Below are positions 55,795 through 64,000 of a stretch of 64,000 nt of DNA, piece by piece. The stretch spans positions 16,362,957 to 16,426,956 of the forward strand of contig OZ025208.1 of assembly GCA_964019055.1 (NCBI GenBank). The letters are read 5' to 3'. Source of the stretch: Anthopleura xanthogrammica (Eukaryota > Cnidaria > Anthozoa > Actiniaria > Actiniidae). A program made the position numbers and the translations under genes. Position 1 is the stretch's first letter, and each line of letters starts with the position of its first letter. The notes below the pieces were generated by a model. That model searched no databases, was not told where the DNA came from, and worked only from the letters and a program-made list of their open reading frames with translations.

Positions 55795-56245
55795 ACTTAC
55801 CACGCATTAAACCAATCTCGACCCCAGAGTCCTGTCATTCTTACTGCGCATGCCTGAAGAAATGCCAGAGACTCTGGGAAACCTATAATTTTAAGAGCTC
55901 TGATTGGTTAGAATATTTGTCGCGATAACTGATCGAAAAAACGCTCAAAAACTGAAACACAATAGCTCTTGCAATAAAGGATAACAATTGCCTTGATAGT
56001 CGATAAAATGGCAGTGCTGCTGATAAGCAATAAAAACGGATTTTTTTCGGGAGTAAAATAAAAAACCGCTAATTTACGGAGCGCGCGCTCTTGCCATAAT
56101 TCAAATTTGAGCATGCGCATTACATATCAGGTCGCCTACGGCGCGCTAGGGTTTTCCAGAGTGTCTGACATTTTTTCGAGCATCATGCGCAGTACGATCG
56201 ACAGGGCTCTGGGGTCGAGAATTGCATTTAACAGGACTCGCGCAT
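55795..56245. mobile_element. TIR element with CCCCAGAG arms
   Basis: TTAAACCAATCTCGACCCCA with ACTGCGCATG and CCAGAGACTCTGGGAAACC (55806-55882) pairs with GGGTTTTCCAGAGTGTCTGA to CTCTGGGGTCGAGAATTGC (56150-56232). The interior of about 270 bases is non-coding. Confidence 0.7.
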
Positions 56246-56770
56246 CGCGCATGTCCACCGGCACATCTCATCTGCCTTCACGCATTACGCACAGCCAAAC
56301 ATATCACGCTTTAACCACGACTACCCGCATCGCGCATGTCTACGTACATCTCATCTGCCTTCAACTGCCTTCACACATCACGAATGTCAAGGCACACCAA
56401 ATGTATCACGCATTAAACACGACTACCGAAATTGCGCATCATGTCCACGCACATCTCATCTGCCTTCACGCATGTCCACCCGCACCAAACATATTACGCA
56501 TTAAACACGACTACCCCATAGCGCATCATGCACATCTCATCTGCCTTCGCTCATCACGTATGTCCACACGCACCAAACTCATCACGGAATAAACACGACT
56601 AACCACATCTCGCATCATGCACATCTCATCTGCTTTCACTCATCACGTAAGTCCACGCGCACCAATCTTATCACGCATTAAACACAACTACCCACATCGC
56701 GCAACACGCATCGCGCAACACGTATCGCGCAACACACATGTTTACGCACATCACCCTTTCATCACATCCT
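56240..56770. repeat. Minisatellite, unit about 80 bases
   Basis: At least six degenerate units share CACATCTCATCTGCCTTCAC, a CCAAACATATCACGC-type phrase and AAACACGACTACCC. The array abuts the preceding TIR element and ends in short ATCGCGCAACACG repeats near 56697-56735. Long frames through it (His/Thr-rich) are not genes. Confidence 0.85.
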
Positions 56771-57654
56771 CAATACATAAGAACCACTACAGCGGAGAAC
56801 CACAATGTCATAAGTAATCTTTATACAAAGAGCATGTCCATGGGTAGTCAAAAGAAGAGCACGCAAGAGAGCATACGAAGATCGGAGATAAACAAAAAAT
56901 CAATAACAAATTGCGCAATATTTCAACAATCTCGTGTAATAATAATAACGGGAGTTCTTATATAGCGCATTTCACATCGTCTCAATGTGTGTAAGATGCA
57001 GTACTCGGCTATGGATCATTTCAAACTCGGTGTGAACATCGTGAAACCCTTATGAAAGTGTCGTAAAGCTACTGTTTAAAAGTGCAGCAAATGATAAATA
57101 TATTATTTACAATTATTATAATCTATAAATCACATGAAACTTATACGTTTTATTAATATATATATATATAATATATCTATTAAATATGTCATAAGCATTA
57201 GCAATACTTAAAGATTAGCTTTGTTATTTTAAAGTGAATCAGTTATCGATTTAACGGAACTTATATAAGAGAGTTTTTACATGAAGGTGTACTAAATAAC
57301 TTAAATGTACAACAGAAAATTACTGTCTTTTAACTAACAAGTTGACTGAACGAATAGATTATTTTACCATCTTAATCTCGGTGCGTAATTAACACTAAGA
57401 TATTATTACAATTTTCACCAAGTGCAGTTATTATTATTTATAGGTTACTAGAACATCCCATACAGTGCATTGTACATTTTTATTACTTATCATGCAGTTA
57501 TTCCATATTTCCCCATAAACAAACAATCTTCTTGGCAAGATTCAAACAAATTCTCTCTGCGAATTTTATCTGAGACGACTAGATATCTTTCAGGTATCTA
57601 ATAGTTATCCAAAAAGAGCGCAAAGCAGCATGGGGGTTGTAGTACTTTTGACAT

Positions 57655-57800
57655 TCTCCGCTTTCCATACATCGGTTTAGTGGTGAAACACAAAGCATGC
57701 AGTCGAGGTTGCAAGGTTCAAATTTGAATCCTTTGAAACTACCTTGCAGCCTCGATTGAATGCTTTGTGTTTGACAATTGAACCGATGGAAAATGGTGAA
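57655..57800. repeat. Imperfect 145-bp hairpin
   Basis: TTCCATACATCGGTTTAGTG and AACACAAAGCATGCAGTCGA on the left pair with TCGATTGAATGCTTTGTGTT and GAACCGATGGAAAATGG on the right across a loop of about 30 bases. It may be a MITE or a long RNA hairpin; nothing decides between these. Confidence 0.75.
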
Positions 57801-59994
57801 TAAGAGATTAGCTGTCAAGTTCTCTGACTGGCTTTACGTTTTTTGTGGGAACTCGTATCAGCCAGCCAAGTTCGATACTACAAGCCACTCCCGATGCCCA
57901 AGCTAGGAATAATTCTTTGAATCTTTGTGCCAAGAAAATACATTGTGCTAGTGTTTACAGTCGTGCATATTAACGTTTTATCTTAATTATCATTACTTAA
58001 AAAAGATGATGACATGGTGGGATACTGGTTAAACGAACAAGACTTTAAAGAAGTACGACTACGTGAAAGAAAAACTGAAAGAATTGAAACGTGCAGAGAA
58101 AGGTAAGGCAAGATTGAAGGAAGAAAGAAGGTTGTCTTGGTGAGGGTAATACGAAAAGTTTCTTACCTGAGTCTTATCAAGGGGCTCATGGAAAGAGGTA
58201 CATTATATGCTTGGGGCCTGTTGTCATCTGAGCCCGCGATACCACTTCCCCGCTGCGGGAAGGCGCCAATCATGTCACTTGTATCTGTCACGTGACAAAT
58301 GGTCGTCTCATATAAGGTGTTTTACTAAAGGCGTGCGCAGTTCAAACTGGGTTGCTTTGGTGGGCTGGCTTTGAGATACGTTAAAAACGACTTAAAATTC
58401 TTAAATTTTAGACTGAGCCAAAAGAAATGATATTTCCAGATAATGAAATGCTAAGGGGAAAGAAATCTCGATAATTCAAAAGTCTAGTGAAAAAAGAGGA
58501 TCAGATGGAATAAGGCATATTCTAAACAAAACAGCAAAGCAAGAGAAAAACAAAAAAAGATAAAGATAAATAAAGGAAATACGAATCTTATTTGCCTACG
58601 AAAAATGTAAGGACCAAAGACTTTATGACGGGAAGTTAGCTAGGAGAAACTGAAGTCAACTTAAATAAATTACTTGCACCCTAACTCGCTACCATTACAT
58701 GGATACCTTGTTCCTATCTTATCAAGACTGGGTCCTCGATCCTGATTGGTTGATCAGTGATGTAACCACATAATCGACCAATCAGCATCTGACACATCAA
58801 TCCAGTCAAGAGATTCGCTCCAAATATAAACAGAAATACTTGAAACTGAAAATCTCAAGTTATATAAACAGATTTCAGGACAGGAAGTTTTAAATTCCAA
58901 TTTTAACTTTTTAGTGTTTCCATGGCAACTTAAGGAGGCTCGAAACGACAAAAAATCAAAAAATATTACGTGAAAATTTGAGTCGCAATTGAAAATATCC
59001 ATGTAAGAGTCTCCAAACTAAATTTCTATTCCGAAAATTTCCAGGAAAAATTCAATAACCACAATAACACCCTCACAGGTGCGAGGTAGGGTGAAAAGCG
59101 CGTGCGAAAACACAACATCAACGTTTAAAAATGACTAGAAAATGAACCCAATGACAAGATGAACACGCCGTTGTAATAAAATACAACTTTTTATTCAGGG
59201 TCTACAATTTTCTATTAAATACAATGCACGTCTGCATGTCTGGAAAACTACAACAGAAAAATATTGACCGTAAATTTCGGCTTCACAGAGTACAATAGTT
59301 CGTTCAAGGCCTCCTCTGCCGTAGCTGGAGGAGGAGTACTGGAAATGACAGTGCAATGTCCAGGTGCTCACTACGCATGCGCATCTGCCTACCAACACCT
59401 GTGAGTCATATTATGGTCACGGGTCTAAGAAAATATATATTTAGATCTATTCTAGTCAAACCAGATTTGACTTGACTGACCGGTTAATGGGCGTAAATAA
59501 CCTTGCATTTGGCCGCTGATTGCCGTTAATCAACGACTTGTACTTCATGAAAAATTCGCTTTTAATCTGAGGTGTTAAGAAGATTAACTCTATAAGTGTC
59601 CTACCTTCAACATCGCGGCCAGTCAAGCACCAATCCAGTTCAGAGAAACATTTATGGATATATCGCTACAATGATAATAGTTCTACTCAAGACCTTATTC
59701 AAAGGTCTAATGATACATTTATCTAGTATTTAGAAGAACCTAATGCAGGGTTAAGAAACTTGGTATTCGTTCGAAGATTCACTGGAAGTACTGAATAATT
59801 TTGATGAAAATTTTTTATCCACCTCGATTTTTGCTGTAGGTACTTTTAGACATGCCGTTCCTTCAGAATTCCTTTGGGGGGGGGGACTATGGCTCTTTGC
59901 TAGGGCAGGTAAACACAATTTAAAAAAAAACTAAAAATAAGGTTGCTAAGGCCTCTTTGTCGTTGGTAAGGCTCGAGATCTACATTCTGTACCC

Positions 59995-60085
59995 AGTTGT
60001 TCAAAGTTTGATTGATGGCAACCATGATAACCAAACAACCACTCCAAGACTAGCTCTAACCTGGCTTTGAACAACTGGAGGTCAA
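59995..60085. mobile_element. Small MITE with CAGTTGTTCAAAG ends
   Basis: CCAGTTGTTCAAAG at about 59995-60008 and CTTTGAACAACTGG at about 60066-60079 are exact complements. Non-coding interior of about 60 bases. Confidence 0.65.
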
Positions 60086-60354
60086 AATTATTCAACCTCC
60101 GCTCCAGTTTAATCGAAAGAAAACCAAAATTTCAACTTAATAGCATCAGAACTAAAGCTACAAATCTAAGTGTCAATACATTATGAGATGAATCGCCAAA
60201 CAAGGAAACACATCAAAGACTACAGAAGGTATGTTCAAGGAAAACAACAAAGTATCTTTTTCCGTTTACTCGGGCTTGCCTCGAGGCAATGGCAAGTTTA
60301 CTCGGGCGCCTTACGACACATCTCGATTCAGGTACTGGGGTGTCAGTATTGAGA

Positions 60355-60480
60355 AGGTATAGGGTAACCCTAATGCTGTAGCTAGCTCTGGTTTTTAGAT
60401 ACTATTGGGGAACAAAACAGGGCTTGATTTTCACATCTTGGTCACCCTACCTTCATGTAAATGTTATCTAAGTTCTACCT
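60355..60480. repeat. AGGGTAACCCTA-type element fragment
   Basis: AGGGTAACCCTAATGCTGTA at 60360 and GGTCACCCTACCTTCATGTA near 60450 are roughly complementary ends. Similar AGGGTAACCCTAGTAGTACT words occur in intron 4 of receptor copies B (near 12100) and C (near 21725). Confidence 0.45.
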
Positions 60481-62734
60481 TGAAAGGGTTACCTATGAAG
60501 TGATCTGATACATTGCCTTGTTCGATGAACACCAAGATATTCTTTTTGGCTTTTGGCTTTGCTACGCAACCTGTCCATACAATCACGAGCGACACGAGAT
60601 TGCGTGACAATCGTGTAACGCAACCAAGACCAACTACAAAAAACATTTACGTTTAACATTTATGTTTAGCATTTCTAGAAGAAAGTTAATCTATTAAATA
60701 ATCCAGGAGATTGCAGATAACGTTGGATGATGGCTCTGCCTTGCATCAATACCGGTGATTGTTACACTTCTTCCATTTATCTTCGATAGAGTCTGGGTAC
60801 TTAATCTTTCCGAATGGTCATTTCACCACATCCGGGGAATTCTGTTTCCATGGTAGTCGTTTCCATGGTAATTTTTTCGTATGGTACGTGAATGGGTACC
60901 ACAAATACTTAAGTCTTGCTTGGCAAGAATCTTGATAATATCTGGTTCCGTCATTGGTTGTTTACAACAACGTCGCGGATTTTTCTCTATTACAAACTTT
61001 ATATTTGATGTACAGTTTGCCATTGGTTTCTCGGTATCAAAGAAAAGCATTAGAAAACTCGAAACGGGCTCCCTGTGGGCTGAGTAGAAAATCCGCTAAA
61101 TTCACCCAGTTTATGTCATAGTTTGCTAATTCTTTGATACCAACAAATCAACCGATCTTTCAAACATAGCTAAAGCTGGAAGAATAGATCGAATTTGTAT
61201 ACAGTTTAATGATTTTCTTTCGGTATTAAAAATAATTTTCAAAAATCTCTTTTCATAATAAACTGTTGAAGCCGCCATCTTGGAAATGTAACCACGCCTC
61301 TACACGAAAGTGAGGCTCATTTGCATATCACGTGACGATATGATTAACTTCCATGAGGATTTCCTTACATTTCTTCTTTTTTCATATTTTCAAATTTCGA
61401 TCTATTCTAGCTTTATTGTCTTGTAATTCTTTCAATTCTTTATACACATTCTTTCGTTGTTCTATAAACAATATTGAAATTCTTTTCAAATATGGCTGCT
61501 GGTGTTACTGTAAACGCTAGATGTTTCTTATCAGCCAAGTGTTATTACATTTTAGCCCTTTTTCTCGCCATTAGTTTGTCAAGCTTTCTTTGCAATATTA
61601 GCGAACAAAGTCGTCGTCCTTTCTTAAAATCAAACACCAAATACTACCATGAATTAACTTTACGAGTTCTTAATCACCATCAATTATCATCAATCACATA
61701 TTTATCCCCCTCGAGGATTTATTTTCGACAATTTTACCTCTAGTGTTTTATCCTTTGTAGAGTTAAATTTTATAAAGAGCTTAGTGGGTTAACTTATCGG
61801 TTTACATGGTTTGTACCTGCACCGACTTACGGCTTTAAAAGCTAGCTAAAAGGTTAAATATCTGCAATACAACTGCACCTTTGACGGTTCGTCATTTAAA
61901 AATAATAAGACATCATTAACAGTAGCTTTACCACACAACAAATAAACGCAAGATTTTTTAAATATTTTAGCCGGGATTTGACTTGTTACGATTAGCGGAG
62001 AGTGAAAATTTCTTGACAATCTTCTTACTTAAGCGCCAAGTGTATTATGACTAGTGTTATGTTAGTGGTGACTTAGATTAACTAGAAACAATTCAGAAAC
62101 GACAGCAGTAATAATACTAGTTTTAGCAGCGCTATAAGGAATCGATTGATTAAAATTAAGGATATAAATGGACGGTGTAAAACAGATGAAGTGGAAAGTA
62201 AAAATTCTCTGGTCAGGAAAGAGATTACGATACATAGGTAAGAACTACCCAATGTACCACCAAGCACGCAAGGCATGATGGACATAAATGGGTTAAGCCT
62301 TAAAGGCACACAAAATGATTAGAGTTTGTTAACAGCAACCAGCTAGAAATTAGACTCAAAGATGGAAAACTTAAAGGGCCTTAAAAGCAATTTGGAAATA
62401 AATAGAATAAAAACGTAACCAAGCCATTACACATGTATCTACAATTTTGTACATTGCGCGGCTATGACAAAATCAAATAATATGAATATAGCAATATTGG
62501 ATATGCTAATAATATGAATAATATAGCAATACATAGATATGAAGGAACACAGTGACACTACATGGGGAAAATTTTTGAATTATTCAACTCCTTCCACCAG
62601 CCTTTGATTTAGAAAGACGTGTCGAAGAAGGCATTGCTCCAATGTTTCGGCCACTGTTTGCCTTTATTGCCAAACAGTGAATATTAGCTGAAGTCCCACG
62701 CGGACTTCAAACTATAAACTATTGAAGCAGTGAA

Positions 62735-62830
62735 ATTTGCCGGAAAATATTTCTGGCGGGAATTTTTTTTAGCAGGAAATTTTTTTGGCGGGAAAAGTTT
62801 GAGCGGGAAAATATTTTAGCGGGAAAAAGT
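62735..62830. repeat. Short array of GCGGGAAAAT units
   Basis: Four copies of GCGGGAA (near 62755, 62788, 62812 and 62819) and two variants (GCCGGAA, GCAGGAA) lie within 85 bases, separated by T-rich runs. The core resembles an E2F/DP binding site (TTTSSCGC), but it may simply be a degenerate minisatellite. Confidence 0.6.
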
Positions 62831-63320
62831 GTTAATGTAAAATGGGCTGTACTGAGTTTCACTGTGTCCCAAATAATAGATAAAACATAGAATGTATTGT
62901 AATATAAAGGCATGCAGATAAAGAAATTGCAATTCTAGTTGTCGTTTCGACTTATTGGTTTTTCATTGAAGTGTAAGGTTTTTAAGCTGAGTGGTCCTGA
63001 AATAGATTTGAACAATGCAGCAATTAAGAACCTTGGACTGACAGGAATGAAACTTTGCTTGGAATATAATTTTTTGAAGATATCGAATGAATACATTAAA
63101 AGAAATTTATTTTTTATGTATGGGTTTTAGATGAAAATGAATCCTAATTAAGCTGATCCCTGTAATGGTGTCAGCGCGAAAAAAATTTCCTTGGTAAATT
63201 GAATTTAATTGAAGAGGATGAAAACGACGAAGGCAAAAACAATTCCTTTCAGGGCCACACGGCTAAAAAACAAACACATACACACCAGTAAAATTATTTC
63301 CCTGTTTTTTTAAAGAGATA

Positions 63321-63607
63321 TCACGGTGCAGTCAAAAGTTCCTTAACTTGAGAGCTCGTACCTGCATATCGAACGTCACTTCCTCTGGAGGCAGCTCCAT
63401 ATGTTCCATACTCATATGCTGCAGCAGCTGCTGCCGCTGGGTAACCAGCTGGGTATGTCCCAGGGCTGTACCCTGGGTAGCTGGCCACTCCAAAGGAGGC
63501 ACCGTATAAGGCAGGGTCAAACGTAGCAGCACTTGCTCCTAGACCGGTGCCATATAAGGTATAAGGGTAACCACTCGCACCAATCCCTACTCCAGGACGA
63601 ATGGCAC
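63321..63607 (-). CDS. Terminal exon of a Gly/Ala/Tyr-rich protein, partial
   Basis: After the acceptor TTTTATTCTACAG the frame runs 95 codons from GAIRPGVGIGASGYPYTLYG through an Ala run of seven (AAAAAAAYEYGTYG) to the end SSQVKELLTAP and a stop at 63323-63321. Composition (Gly, Ala, Tyr, Pro) is typical of the disordered C-terminal tails of animal RNA-binding proteins such as RBFOX or Musashi types, but no RRM or KH domain is visible in the window, so the family is a guess. The exon enters in phase 1. Earlier exons must lie beyond position 64000. Confidence 0.6.
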
Positions 63608-64000
63608 CTGTAGAATAAAATCCCAAGTATGACAATAGTGTAATGATAAATGTATTAGAATTGTTAATAATAGTTAATAGAATCAGGTGATTAGATCCAG
63701 CATTATCATGACCACGTGATGCTCTTTCTAATTATAAGTTTGGTATCCTTTGGTAAAGGGAGCCCAGTTAGAGAAACATGCAATTTAGACCATTGTAAGA
63801 TATTATGACAATCAATGAATTATATTATTTAGTTAACATGCAGACACTGTCAAAAGTTTTTATATGAAAGGACGAAAACATTGGAGCTTTGCTATGCTGT
63901 GAAAAGTTTCAGGATCCAGGGGGATGCAAGCCCATATCCCAATTTTGGCAAAACCCAACTCCCATTAATAGACTATGGAGTAAACAGATTGCTGGTGATG
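63608..64000. other. Intron upstream of the terminal exon, right edge
   Basis: AT-rich sequence with no further exon recognisable up to the edge of the window. Confidence 0.45.

Larger units (their letters stand above)
51177..63320. other. 12-kb spacer without a supportable gene
   Basis: No exon chain, conserved domain or convincing splice pattern could be found over about 12 kb on either strand. The stretch begins with the presumed promoter of the FAM216-like gene and continues with foldbacks, SINEs, a minisatellite and unique AT-rich DNA (52600-53800, 54400-55700, 57000-57600, 58000-59900, 60400-62700). Any gene here would have to be non-coding or made of very short exons. Confidence 0.5.

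Noticed and set aside
56107..56592. 161-codon frame, His/Thr-rich
   Set aside because: It crosses a TIR arm and an 80-bp minisatellite; unit length and lack of stops explain it.
61474..61743. 89-codon plus-strand frame with a hydrophobic stretch near its N-terminus
   Set aside because: No homologue recognised, no supporting exon on either side, and hydrophobic runs are common in AT-rich DNA.

Overview
This is a window of animal (metazoan) nuclear DNA. The genes are split into many short exons with GT-AG introns, the non-coding sequence is AT-rich, and it is crowded with small inverted-repeat transposons, tRNA-derived SINEs, simple repeats and the remains of a Ty3/gypsy retrotransposon. The gene set (a receptor tyrosine kinase with trefoil and Frizzled ectodomains, RNF181, USPL1, a RITA1 homologue, a FAM216-type gene) and the repeat style suggest a cnidarian, most likely an anthozoan such as a stony coral. 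That assignment is inference. No bacterial or viral gene organisation is present.

Region 1-25.4 kb is a local receptor tyrosine kinase cluster. Copy B (6953-15197, +) and copy C (25431-18691, -) are both intact nine-exon genes facing each other tail to tail. Each encodes a signal peptide, a six-Cys trefoil (P-type) domain, a ten-Cys Frizzled-type CRD, one transmembrane helix and a complete tyrosine kinase of the MuSK/ROR/Trk type with a short tail carrying NPxY and YMNI docking motifs. A third first exon (copy A, 2266-2197, -) lies head to head with B. Its remaining exons, if they exist, lie beyond the left edge. A and B share more upstream and intron-1 sequence, including a TTAA-flanked insertion that C lacks, so A-B looks like the younger inverted duplication. 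Between B and C sit a large diverged foldback element and a nearly perfect 737-bp palindrome.

Region 26-41.6 kb holds ordinary cellular genes: RNF181 (RING-H2 ubiquitin ligase, +), USPL1 (SUMO isopeptidase, +), then convergently a single-exon RITA1 homologue (-; in vertebrates it binds RBP-J and tubulin in Notch control). Region 42.6-51.2 kb is a nine-exon minus-strand gene encoding a 500-residue protein with a FAM216-like core. Region 51.2-63.3 kb shows no gene I can support and is a repeat-rich spacer with foldbacks, a tandem array of tRNA-like units and a minisatellite. The last feature (63607-63321, -) is the terminal exon of a Gly/Ala/Tyr-rich protein whose other exons lie off the right edge.

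The genes do not form an operon or one pathway. The biologically distinctive part is the trefoil-Frizzled-kinase receptor family expanding by repeated inversion-duplication inside a transposon-dense neighbourhood.
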